Of a stretch of 64,000 nucleotides of DNA, positions 16,286 to 24,520 are shown in pieces (within the stretch, counting starts at the first letter, position 1; each line of letters opens with the position of its first letter). Made by a program: the position numbers and the translations under genes. Location: NCBI GenBank assembly GCA_044374195.1, contig JBILOY010000002.1, positions 93,924-157,923 on the forward strand. Reading direction: 5' to 3'. Origin of the DNA: CAIKZY01 sp044374195. Lineage in GTDB: Bacteria > Actinomycetota > Actinomycetes > S36-B12. The notes under the pieces are model-generated. The model was not told where the DNA came from, searched no databases, and saw only the letters and a program-made list of their open reading frames with translations.

Positions 16286-16358
16286 AGCCCCTTTACGGAA
16301 TCGAACCGTAGACCTTCTCCTTACCATGGAGACGCTCTGCCGACTGAGCTAAAGGGGC
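16286..16358 (-). tRNA. tRNA-Thr (anticodon GGT)
   Basis: Minus strand: acceptor GCCCCTT/AAGGGGC, anticodon stem TCTCC/GGAGA with loop ATGGTAA, T arm ACGGTTCGATTCCGT, discriminator T. No encoded CCA. Thirty-three bases upstream of tRNA-Met, presumably one transcript with rpmG-hadAB. Confidence 0.94.
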
Positions 16359-16458
16359 GTGAAGCCTGGCAAGCGTACAGGGGGGATCCCCTCATGGCGA
16401 AATCGGGTCCGGCAACCTCGTGGTTGCCCCGTGGAAGGTTCAGCATGACACTGGTGAC

Positions 16459-17388
16459 ATGCCTTGGACAACTGATGACCTCCCTAATCTGACCGGACGA
16501 CTGGCCCTGGTGACCGGCGCAAACTCAGGCCTCGGCTACGAGACTGCGAAGGCGTTGGCCGGGTGCGGAGCCCAGGTGACGATGGCGGTGCGCGATGTCA
16601 GCAAGGGTGAGAAAGCCGCTGCCGAGATACGCCGCGCCTACCCCGAGGCCACCGTCGAGGTCGATGAGCTCGATCTCGCCAGCCTCGCGTCGATCCGAGC
16701 ATTCGCCGAGCAGTGGTCTACCGCCCATGGCGGTGGCCTGGACCTCCTCATCAACAACGCCGGCGTGATGGCCATCCCCCGCCGCCTCACGAACGATGGC
16801 TTCGAGATGCAGATCGGCACGAACCACCTCGGCCACTTCGCGCTCACCGGTCTACTCCTACCCGCACTCGTGGCCAAGCCGCGCTCACGGGTGGTCTCGG
16901 TTTCCTCAGGGGCCCACCGAATGGGCCGCCTCGATCTCGGTACCTTCCACGGGCAGGGCACCTACCGCGCCTGGAGCGCGTACGGCCAGAGCAAACTGGC
17001 CAACCTGTTGTTCACCGGCGAGCTTCAGCGACGACTCGATCTCGCTCACCTGTCGGTCAAGGCGATGGCTGCCCACCCCGGCTACGCCCACACCAACCTC
17101 CAGACGGCGAGCGCGCGCATGAAGGGCAAGTCCTTCCAGGTCCAGATCACCGAGAAGGTCAACACCCTGATTGCCCAGAGCGCCGCCATGGGCGCACTCC
17201 CGACCTTGTTCGCGGCAACGGCCCCCGGTCTGCCCGGTGATTCATACGTGGGCCCCAATGGCTTCATGGAGATGCGCGGGTACCCGCAGCTGGTGGGCCG
17301 TAGCGCCCGGGCCGCCGATGTCGCCGACGCCGCCAGCCTGTGGACCGCCAGCGAGGAGCTCACCGGGGTCGTCTACCCGTTCGATTGA
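16459..17388 (+). CDS. Short-chain dehydrogenase/reductase
   Basis: NAD(P)-dependent oxidoreductase, 309 aa from ATG 16459 (MPWTTDDLPNLTGR); an in-frame GTG at 16420 gives a longer but atypical start. Cofactor motif TGANSGLG (about residues 16-23), LLINNAGVM, Ser in VVSVSSGAH and catalytic YGQSKLANLL (YxxxK) are all in place. The length and C-terminal region (MGALPTLFAATAPGLPGDSY, YVGPNGFMEMRG) match retinol dehydrogenase/WWOX-like SDRs common in actinobacteria. Substrate unknown. Single gene, flanked by a tRNA cluster and a repeat-rich spacer. Confidence 0.87.
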   Translation: MPWTTDDLPNLTGRLALVTGANSGLGYETAKALAGCGAQVTMAVRDVSKGEKAAAEIRRAYPEATVEVDELDLASLASIRAFAEQWSTAHGGGLDLLINNAGVMAIPRRLTNDGFEMQIGTNHLGHFALTGLLLPALVAKPRSRVVSVSSGAHRMGRLDLGTFHGQGTYRAWSAYGQSKLANLLFTGELQRRLDLAHLSVKAMAAHPGYAHTNLQTASARMKGKSFQVQITEKVNTLIAQSAAMGALPTLFAATAPGLPGDSYVGPNGFMEMRGYPQLVGRSARAADVADAASLWTASEELTGVVYPFD

Positions 17389-17389
17389 T

Positions 17390-17527
17390 GTCGGACTCGG
17401 GTTCACGGGAGTCCGACTCGAGGGGCTTGAGGAACGGTGAACGTTATGTGGACCTCGGGTTCTCGGGAGTCCGACTCGAGGGGCTCAAGGAACTGTCCCC
17501 GAGAGGCGGAGCTCCCGAGAACCCGAG
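17390..17527. repeat. Direct and inverted repeats after the SDR gene
   Basis: Two 40-base direct copies (17396-17435 and 17454-17493) differ at only 3 positions. The first 16 bases of copy two (17454-17469, CTCGGGTTCTCGGGAG) recur as an exact inverted copy at 17512-17527. In addition GTCGGACTC (17390-17398) pairs with GAGTCCGAC (17409-17417) right after the SDR stop. The transcript could fold into either of two large hairpins. This looks like a small repeat element or duplicated terminator. Confidence 0.8.
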
Positions 17528-17540
17528 CTCTTTCACGTGC

Positions 17541-17579
17541 GAAAACAAGAGGACCGGCTGCCGTGAGGCAACCGGTCCT
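17541..17579 (-). terminator. Terminator after tRNA-Tyr
   Basis: Minus strand AGGACCGG-TTGCC-TCAC-GGCA-CCGGTCCT stem (17579-17550, one mismatch) followed by CTTGTTTTC, starting five bases past the tRNA 3' end. On the plus strand it is followed by TTCTTG, so it may also help end SDR transcription. Confidence 0.8.
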
Positions 17580-17584
17580 TCTTG

Positions 17585-17666
17585 TGGCGGGTGATGGATT
17601 CGAACCATCGAAGGTAAAACCGACGGATTTACAGTCCGCTCCCATTGGCCGCTCGGGCAACCCGCC
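17585..17666 (-). tRNA. tRNA-Tyr (anticodon GTA)
   Basis: Minus strand, 82 nt, class II with a long variable arm. Acceptor GGCGGGT/ACCCGCC, anticodon loop CTGTAAA on stem CGGA/TCCG, T arm GATGGTTCGAATCCATC, discriminator A. Closely followed by a terminator. Confidence 0.95.
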
Positions 17667-17758
17667 TTACAGCCCACGAGGGGCTGCGGGAGAACAATAC
17701 AGGCTGCCGAGTACGACAGAATGTGGCCTAGCAGTTTCACTCGCACTCAGGAGGATCA

Positions 17759-18250
17759 GTGGCCGACAGCAGCTTCGACATCGTTTCCAAGGTCGATCAC
17801 CAGGAGGCCGATAACGCCCTGAACCAGACTGCGAAGGAACTCGCGCAGCGCTTCGACTTCAAGAACACCGACACCACGATCGAGTGGAAGGGCGACATGG
17901 GCGTCGAGATCACCTCGGGCACCGAGGAGCGCGCGAAGGCGGCACTCGATGTCTTCCGCGAAAAGCTGATCAAGCGGGGTCTGTCACTGAAGTGCTTCGA
18001 GGCCCAAGATCCCCGCTCCTCGGGCAAGGATTACAAGATCTCCGGCACCTTCAAGGATGGCATCAGCCAGGAGCAGGCCAAGAAGATCGGCAAGCTCATT
18101 CGCGATGAGGGGCCCAAGGCGGTGAAGTCCCAGGTCATGGGCGAGGAGCTTCGCGTAACGAGCAAGAGCCGCGATGACCTGCAGGAAGTACAGCGCCTGG
18201 TGAAGGAAGCTGATCTCGACTTCGCAGTCCAGTTCGTCAACTACCGCTAG
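17759..18250 (+). CDS. YajQ-family nucleotide-binding protein
   Basis: 163 aa, covers the whole DUF520/YajQ family: starts (GTG) ADSSFDIVSKVDHQEADNAL, with FDFKNTDTTIEWKG and GKDYKISGTFKDGI, ends FAVQFVNYR. The two-domain family binds cyclic di-GMP in Xanthomonas, and nucleotides or tRNA in others; the function in actinobacteria is unclear. An excellent ribosome binding site (AGGAGG, 4 bases) fixes the GTG start. Its last 14 bases overlap the nuoI-like gene on the other strand. Confidence 0.95.
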   Translation: MADSSFDIVSKVDHQEADNALNQTAKELAQRFDFKNTDTTIEWKGDMGVEITSGTEERAKAALDVFREKLIKRGLSLKCFEAQDPRSSGKDYKISGTFKDGISQEQAKKIGKLIRDEGPKAVKSQVMGEELRVTSKSRDDLQEVQRLVKEADLDFAVQFVNYR

Positions 18251-18587
18251 CCGGGAACCACTTCACTAGTTGATCGATGCCGTGCACCAGGCCACCGGCC
18301 GCGTGCGCGGATTGATCGATGTCACCTGACCAAGCGAGTGCGTCGAACGGGCAGACGTCAACGCAGATGCCGCAGTACATGCACGCACCGAAGTCGATGG
18401 TGAATTCGTCAAGCACGTGAACGACTTTGGGGCGTCGGGCTCCCTCTTCGGTTACCTCGTGCGTGTGGCTCGCAAGATCGATGCACCACACCGGGCATTC
18501 GCGCACGCAGATCATGCATGACGTGCATGCCTCGGGATTCAGGCCGATCAGTGAGTGCGCATTCGAGGGGATGGGCCGCTCAGTCAT
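18237..18587 (-). CDS. NuoI-like 2[4Fe-4S] ferredoxin subunit (second copy)
   Basis: 116 aa from ATG 18587 (MTERPIPSNAHSLIGLNPEA), overlapping the nuoC-like gene by 8 bp. Two complete four-Cys clusters: CTSCMICVRECP (about residues 21-32) and CMYCGICVDVCP (69-80), spaced by a long insert as in NuoI rather than in small bacterial ferredoxins. Shorter than the main-operon NuoI (179 aa): the N-terminal amphipathic part is missing. Last gene of the orphan module; could pass electrons between ferredoxin and the NuoB-like subunit. Confidence 0.85.
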   Translation of the reverse strand: MTERPIPSNAHSLIGLNPEACTSCMICVRECPVWCIDLASHTHEVTEEGARRPKVVHVLDEFTIDFGACMYCGICVDVCPFDALAWSGDIDQSAHAAGGLVHGIDQLVKWFPASGS

Positions 18588-19053
18588 CTGTGCCGCCCTC
18601 GTCGACGAGCCAGCCCTCGGCAATGCCGACAGCTCGCTGCCTGCGTCGATTGGCCTTCGCATCGTCACCTGCATCGGCCTCACCGGGCCACGGAGTGAGA
18701 ACGCGAGCTCCGAGAACGGTGCTCTTGAGGAGCGTTGGAGCGCCCTCGTCGGTGCGACGCAGAAGTGGCCGTTCATCGGTGGCGCCAGCGATGCGAACCC
18801 CGAACATCTCGGCGAGCTCACGTTCGTACCACGCAGCACCGGCGTACACGTGACTCACTGTCGCGATTGCGCGATCAGGGCCGAGCCGCGTTGACACGAG
18901 TTCGCATGTGGCGTCGAAACTTCGAGTCAAGGACGCGATCACCTCGACGCTCTCACCTCGATCGACCCCGGCGATCATGTCGAAGCAATCGAATCCGAGG
19001 GCGCGGCTGGCAGCGAGCTCCGTGGCCCAGTCGGTCACCGAGACCTGCCTCAT
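18580..19053 (-). CDS. NuoC-like 30-kDa subunit (second copy)
   Basis: 157 aa from ATG 19053 (MRQVSVTDWATELAASRALG), overlapping the nuoB-like stop by 4 bp (ATGA). The respiratory 30-kDa signature is recognisable as TVSHVYAGAAWYERELAEMFGV, here quoted in parts: HVYAGAAWYERE (about residues 81-92) and LAEMFGVRI, equivalent to DWHERETWDFFGI in the main NuoC. The rest is diverged and ends in a basic/acidic tail. Weak similarity alone would be doubtful, but order and overlap between nuoB-like and nuoI-like genes support the call. Confidence 0.78.
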   Translation of the reverse strand: MRQVSVTDWATELAASRALGFDCFDMIAGVDRGESVEVIASLTRSFDATCELVSTRLGPDRAIATVSHVYAGAAWYERELAEMFGVRIAGATDERPLLRRTDEGAPTLLKSTVLGARVLTPWPGEADAGDDAKANRRRQRAVGIAEGWLVDEGGTDD

Positions 19054-19457
19054 CGGGCGACCAGCTCGGCCAGGCCGGCGATCAGTGCCTCGGGCCGAGG
19101 CGGGCAACCTGGCACGTACACCTCGATCGGGATCACCTGATCGATGCCCTTGAGCACGGTCGGGGCATCCCAGTACGGACCACCGGTGTTCGCGCAGGCT
19201 CCGAATGAGACGGCCCGTTTGGGTTCGGGGAGGGCATTCCAGGCGGCGAGAACCGCCGGGGCCATTGCGTCGGTGACCGTGCCAGAGACCAGCAGTACTG
19301 ATGCCTGGGCCAGCTCGCCAGCCGCCGGCTCCAATAGCCCGGCCGTGACTGCGGCCCCAATCTCCAGGGAGCAGCAGGCCAGTCCAATATCGAGGACCTC
19401 GACCGCGAGACCGGGAACTCCCGGGACGCGGTATTGCCGGGCGGAGGTCATAGACAC
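19050..19457 (-). CDS. NuoB-like [4Fe-4S] subunit (second copy)
   Basis: 135 aa (GTG 19457; ATG 19451 two codons later is equally possible). All four ligands of cluster N2 are kept: Cys28 and Cys29 in GLACCSLEIGAA, Cys88 in GACANTGGPYW and Cys118 in VPGCPPRPEALI. Shares about the core of NuoB but is 50 residues shorter, lacking the N- and C-terminal extensions of the main-operon copy (38996-39550). First gene of a three-gene set nuoB-C-I without a nuoD partner, divergent from korA. Relatives occur in group 4 hydrogenases and in second nuo clusters of some actinomycetes. Confidence 0.88.
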   Translation of the reverse strand: MSMTSARQYRVPGVPGLAVEVLDIGLACCSLEIGAAVTAGLLEPAAGELAQASVLLVSGTVTDAMAPAVLAAWNALPEPKRAVSFGACANTGGPYWDAPTVLKGIDQVIPIEVYVPGCPPRPEALIAGLAELVAR

Positions 19458-19500
19458 AGGCTATTGGAGCATCGGGGCTGCGGCTTCGATCGCATGAGGC

Positions 19501-19520
19501 GCATATCACCTCTTATATGC
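19501..19520. promoter_or_regulatory. Inverted repeat in the divergent nuoB-like/korA promoter region
   Basis: GCATAT-N8-ATATGC, a perfect 6-bp palindrome in an otherwise GC-rich genome, in the 174-bp gap. The right arm is followed by CT, giving TATGCT (19516-19521), a possible -10 for korA. A regulator bound here could act on both directions; this is inferred from position only. Confidence 0.45.
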
Positions 19521-19631
19521 TGAAAATGGGTTGAAGTCCGAGGCTTACTCGACTTGGATTCAACAAAGTAGACATGTGCGCGAAACCCCTCGACTCACAG
19601 TCATTCACATTGCTCCGACGAAGGTGGGCCC

Positions 19632-21494
19632 GTGGCCAAGCAGGTCGTTCAACTCAGCCAGGTCATCATCCGATTCGCCGGTGATTCCGGCGACGGTATG
19701 CAGCTGACCGGCGACCGGTTCACCTCCGAGACAGCGGGCCTGGGCAATGACCTGAAGACCCTGCCCGACTTCCCCGCTGAGATCCGCGCACCTGCCGGAA
19801 CCATCCCGGGTGTCTCGGCCTTCCAGCTGCACTTTGCCGATCACGCGATCTCTACCCCGGGCGATGCCCCAGATGTGCTCGTCGCAATGAACCCCGCAGC
19901 CCTCAAAGCCAACCTGAAGCTGCTTCGCGCAGGCGGAACCTTGATCGTCAACACCGACGAATTCGGCAAGCGCGCCTACGAAAAGGTCGGCTACACCGCC
20001 AACCCGATCGAAGATGACTCGCTCGAGGGCTACAACGTGATCCCGATCGCCTTGACCTCGATGACTGTCGAGGCACTCAAGGAGTTCGACCTCTCGAAGA
20101 AGGAGGCCGAACGAGCGAAGAACATGTTCGCCCTCGGCATGCTCTGCTGGCTGTACGACCGCCCGAGCCAGGGCACGATCGACTTCCTGACCGCCAAGTT
20201 CGGCAAGAAGCCGGAGATCCTCAAGGCCAACATCGCCGCCTACGAGGCCGGCTGGTCCTTCGGCGAGACCACCGAGTCATTCGCGGTGCAGTACGAGGTC
20301 AAGCCCGCACCGATGCCGACCGGCGAGTACCGCAATATCCACGGCAACCTCGCGCTATCCCTTGGCCTGATCGCCGCGGGCCAGCTGAGCGAGCTGCCGA
20401 TCTTCCTCGGCACGTACCCGATCACGCCTGCCTCCGACATCCTTCACGACCTCAGCAAGTACAAGAATTTCGACATCACCACCTTCCAGGCCGAGGATGA
20501 AATCGCAGGCGTCATGTCAGCGATCGGCGCCTCGTACGGTGGCGCACTTGGCATCACCACCACCTCGGGCCCGGGTGTCGCACTGAAGTCCGAGGCCATT
20601 GGCCTGGCCACGATGCTCGAGCTTCCGCTCGTGGTCATTGACGTCCAGCGCGGCGGCCCGTCAACCGGCCTGCCGACCAAGACCGAGCAGGCAGATCTCC
20701 TGCAGGCGATGTTCGGCCGTAACGGCGAGTCACCCGTGCCGATCGTTGCTCCGCAGTCACCCAGTGACTGCTTCTTCGCGGCCATCGAGGCAGTGCGCAT
20801 CGCCATCGAGTACCGCACCCCGGTGTTCTTGCTCTCCGACGGTTACCTGGCCAACGGCTCTGAGCCGTGGCTGGTTCCTGACACCTCGACGCTGGCGAAG
20901 ATCGATCCGAACTTCACGACCGAGCCCAATCACGAGCTCCCCGACGGCACGAAGGATTTCTGGCCGTACCTGCGTGACCCAGAGACCTTGGCCCGCCCGT
21001 GGGCAGTGCCCGGCACCAAGGGTCTCGAGCATCGAATCGGAGGTCTCGAGAAGGCCGACGGCCACGGCGGAATCTCCTACGACGCCGACAACCACGACAA
21101 GATGGTGCGCATCCGCCAGGCCAAGGTCGACGCGATCGCCCGCACCATTGATCCGATCGTTGTTGACGACCCGAGCGGCAAGGCTCGCGTTCTGGTCATC
21201 GGCTGGGGCTCGACCTTCGGCCCGATCGGCGGAGCTTGCAAGCTCGTGCGCGATGCCGGCCACGATGTTGCGCAGGCGCATATTCGCCACCTGAACCCGT
21301 TCCCGTCGAATCTCGGCGAGGTCCTGGCCAAGTACGACCGCGTGATCGTCCCCGAGATGAACCTCGGCCAGCTAAACATGCTGCTGCGCGCGAAGTACCT
21401 CGTCGACACCGTGAACTACAACCAGGTTCGCGGCCTGCCCTTCAAGACTGACGAACTGGCAGGCGTCATCACCGATGTTCTCGCCAGCCTCTAG
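19632..21494 (+). CDS. korA: 2-oxoglutarate (2-oxoacid):ferredoxin oxidoreductase, alpha subunit (gamma-alpha fusion)
   Basis: 620 aa. With KorB it oxidatively decarboxylates 2-oxoglutarate (or a related 2-oxoacid) to the acyl-CoA, reducing ferredoxin. N-terminal gamma domain (residues 1-190): IIRFAGDSGDGMQLTGDRF, then the alpha domain: FLGTYPITPASDILHDLSKY (about 259-278), TTTSGPGVALKSEAIGLAT, DVQRGGPSTGLPTKTEQADL with the conserved acidic/CoA-loop residues. Starts with GTG after GAAGG. Followed by korB after 27 bp. In many actinobacteria Kor supplements or replaces the usual oxoglutarate dehydrogenase. Confidence 0.95.
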   Translation: MAKQVVQLSQVIIRFAGDSGDGMQLTGDRFTSETAGLGNDLKTLPDFPAEIRAPAGTIPGVSAFQLHFADHAISTPGDAPDVLVAMNPAALKANLKLLRAGGTLIVNTDEFGKRAYEKVGYTANPIEDDSLEGYNVIPIALTSMTVEALKEFDLSKKEAERAKNMFALGMLCWLYDRPSQGTIDFLTAKFGKKPEILKANIAAYEAGWSFGETTESFAVQYEVKPAPMPTGEYRNIHGNLALSLGLIAAGQLSELPIFLGTYPITPASDILHDLSKYKNFDITTFQAEDEIAGVMSAIGASYGGALGITTTSGPGVALKSEAIGLATMLELPLVVIDVQRGGPSTGLPTKTEQADLLQAMFGRNGESPVPIVAPQSPSDCFFAAIEAVRIAIEYRTPVFLLSDGYLANGSEPWLVPDTSTLAKIDPNFTTEPNHELPDGTKDFWPYLRDPETLARPWAVPGTKGLEHRIGGLEKADGHGGISYDADNHDKMVRIRQAKVDAIARTIDPIVVDDPSGKARVLVIGWGSTFGPIGGACKLVRDAGHDVAQAHIRHLNPFPSNLGEVLAKYDRVIVPEMNLGQLNMLLRAKYLVDTVNYNQVRGLPFKTDELAGVITDVLASL

Positions 21495-21521
21495 CTCACC
21501 CGGACAATAGGAGCACATGTC

Positions 21522-22577
<1,056 letters not shown>

Positions 22578-22618
22578 TCACAACTGACCGCGAGCCGCGG
22601 TCCCGAGCAGCGATCGGT

Positions 22619-23512
22619 TTGCTGTTCGGGATCGCGGCTTACGTCATTTGGGCGCTGTTCCCGTTCTACTTCAGGGCTGTCGATTACATCTCCGCCATCG
22701 AAGTCGTCGCGAATCGGGTGGTGTGGTCGTTTCTCCTGCTGCTGGTCATCATCACGATCACCCGTGGCTGGGGCTCGCTCCGGCGCCTAGCTGCCAATCG
22801 CCGCGAGCTGGGATTAGTTGCACTCGGGTCGATATTCATCGCCGCAAACTGGAGCGCTTACGTCGTCGCGATCAGCACGAATCACGCGCTGCAGGCCTCA
22901 CTCGGCTACTTCATCTCACCCTTGGTCATCGTGGCCATGGGAGTCGTGCTGCTCAAGGAACGCCTTCGCGCAGGCCAGTGGATCGCCGTTGCCTTCGGGG
23001 CTATCGCTGTCATAGTGCTAACCATCAGCTACGGAGCGCTGCCCTGGATCGCACTGATCCTGGCGTTCTCTTGGTCGACATATGGCTTCATCAAGAAGTT
23101 CGTCGGCTGGGGCGCAGTGGAAAGCCTGACTGTGGAGACCGGCGCGCTCTCCCCGATAGCAATCGCCGTCGTGATCATCATGATGGCCAACGGCACTGCC
23201 GCCACCATCAGCAATGGCTCCACGACACTGCTACTGCTCATGCTCGCCGGGCCGGTCACCACCATTCCGCTACTGCTCTTCACCGGTGCGGCCAATCGGC
23301 TCCCGTACAGCACTCTTGGGATCCTGCAGTACATCACGCCGATCGGACTCTTCATCGTCGGTGTCGGCTTCTTCCATGAATCAATGTCACCGACAAGGTG
23401 GGCGGGCTTCGCACTGATCTGGTGTGCGCTGGTCGTGTTCACGGTCGATGCGCGTCGACATTCGACGGAAGAATCGCCGCTCAATGACGCGCAGCTACTA
23501 CCAGAAGAGTGA
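22619..23512 (+). CDS. rarD: RarD-type EamA family transporter
   Basis: 297 aa, about ten membrane segments; LFGIAAYVIWALFPFYFRAV near the start, later LQASLGYFISPLVIVAMGVV and NRLPYSTLGILQYITPIGLF match RarD (chloramphenicol-sensitive protein), whose substrate is not firmly known. The only start I can find in frame is TTG 22619 with no clear ribosome binding site, and family members usually have ten or so more residues, so the true start may use an unusual codon or translation may be coupled to korB. Convergent with the prenyl synthase gene, stop codons touching. Confidence 0.83.
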   Translation: MLFGIAAYVIWALFPFYFRAVDYISAIEVVANRVVWSFLLLLVIITITRGWGSLRRLAANRRELGLVALGSIFIAANWSAYVVAISTNHALQASLGYFISPLVIVAMGVVLLKERLRAGQWIAVAFGAIAVIVLTISYGALPWIALILAFSWSTYGFIKKFVGWGAVESLTVETGALSPIAIAVVIIMMANGTAATISNGSTTLLLLMLAGPVTTIPLLLFTGAANRLPYSTLGILQYITPIGLFIVGVGFFHESMSPTRWAGFALIWCALVVFTVDARRHSTEESPLNDAQLLPEE

Positions 23513-24508
23513 TCAGCCGGTGCGGTCAACCACGTAATCGCACAGCACTTCAAGTGCGTCACGTGCAGAGTTCTCGGGAAGCTCATGCAAGCAGGAACGG
23601 GCCTTGTCGGCCCAATCGCGAGCCTGCTGACGAGCCTCACCGAGCGCTGAATGAGCGCGCAGCAGTGCGAGCGCTTCGGCATGCTCGGCTGAATCCGGAA
23701 TTGGACGCGACAGCAACTCACGCAGACGTACATCAGCCGGGTCAGTGCCCTGGAGGGCAATGAGGCCGGCGAGGGTTGGCACGCCTTCCTTGAGGTCAGT
23801 GCCGGGTGTCTTGCCGGACTGCTCGGACTCTGAGGTGATGTCGACGAGATCATCGGCGAGCTGGAAGGCGATACCGATGGCCTCACCGAATGCGGTGAGA
23901 GTGCGAATCGTGGACTCGGAGGCACCGGACATCAGGCCGCCATACCAGCCGCTGGCCGCGATGAGTGAGCCGGTCTTGTCGGCCAGCACCTCGAGATGAT
24001 GCTTCACTGCATCCTCGCCGGGCTTGGGGCCAACAGTCTCCTTGATCTGGCCGATGCACAGGCGCTCGAAGGTCACAGCCTGAATGCGCACGGCCTCAGG
24101 GCCGAGATCCGCGAGGATGCCTGAGACGCGAGCAAAGAGGAAGTCGCCGCTGAGAATGGCAACCGAGTTGTCCCAGCGCGCATTTGCCGAGGCTGCACCG
24201 CGACGCAGCATGGCTTCGTCCATGACATCGTCGTGATACAGGGTGGCCAGGTGAGTGAGCTCGACGACCATGCCGGCCTTGATGACATCGGGGCCGATGC
24301 CTGAGCCGAATTGCGAGGACAGCAGCACGAGCAGCGGGCGGAAACGCTTGCCGCCGGCTTCAACCAGATGCCGCGAGACCTCGGTGACGAAGGAGTAATC
24401 ACTCTCAATCGCACGACTGATACCCGCCTCGATATCAGCCAGGCCCGCCAAGAGCTCTGACTCAAGGGCAGAGTCAGGCGTAGAGAAGCCGCTGGCGGAA
24501 TCGGTCAT
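23513..24508 (-). CDS. Polyprenyl diphosphate synthase (menaquinone side chain)
   Basis: Trans-prenyltransferase, 331 aa, HepT/GrcC type. First aspartate-rich motif in LYHDDVMDEAMLRRG (about residues 91-105), second in AFQLADDLVDITSE (about 215-228), plus GGKRFRPLL and GEAIGIAFQ. Elongates farnesyl/geranyl diphosphate with isopentenyl units; chain length cannot be read reliably. Twelve bases downstream of nuoN, so probably the last gene of the nuo transcript, and next to the men genes, which suggests the product is the tail used by MenA. Confidence 0.92.
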   Translation of the reverse strand: MTDSASGFSTPDSALESELLAGLADIEAGISRAIESDYSFVTEVSRHLVEAGGKRFRPLLVLLSSQFGSGIGPDVIKAGMVVELTHLATLYHDDVMDEAMLRRGAASANARWDNSVAILSGDFLFARVSGILADLGPEAVRIQAVTFERLCIGQIKETVGPKPGEDAVKHHLEVLADKTGSLIAASGWYGGLMSGASESTIRTLTAFGEAIGIAFQLADDLVDITSESEQSGKTPGTDLKEGVPTLAGLIALQGTDPADVRLRELLSRPIPDSAEHAEALALLRAHSALGEARQQARDWADKARSCLHELPENSARDALEVLCDYVVDRTG

Positions 24509-24520
24509 GTAAGCACGGTA

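Noticed and set aside
18588..18839. Longer N-terminus for the NuoI-like protein
   Set aside because: The added residues overlap nuoC-like coding sequence in another frame and show no ferredoxin-like features.
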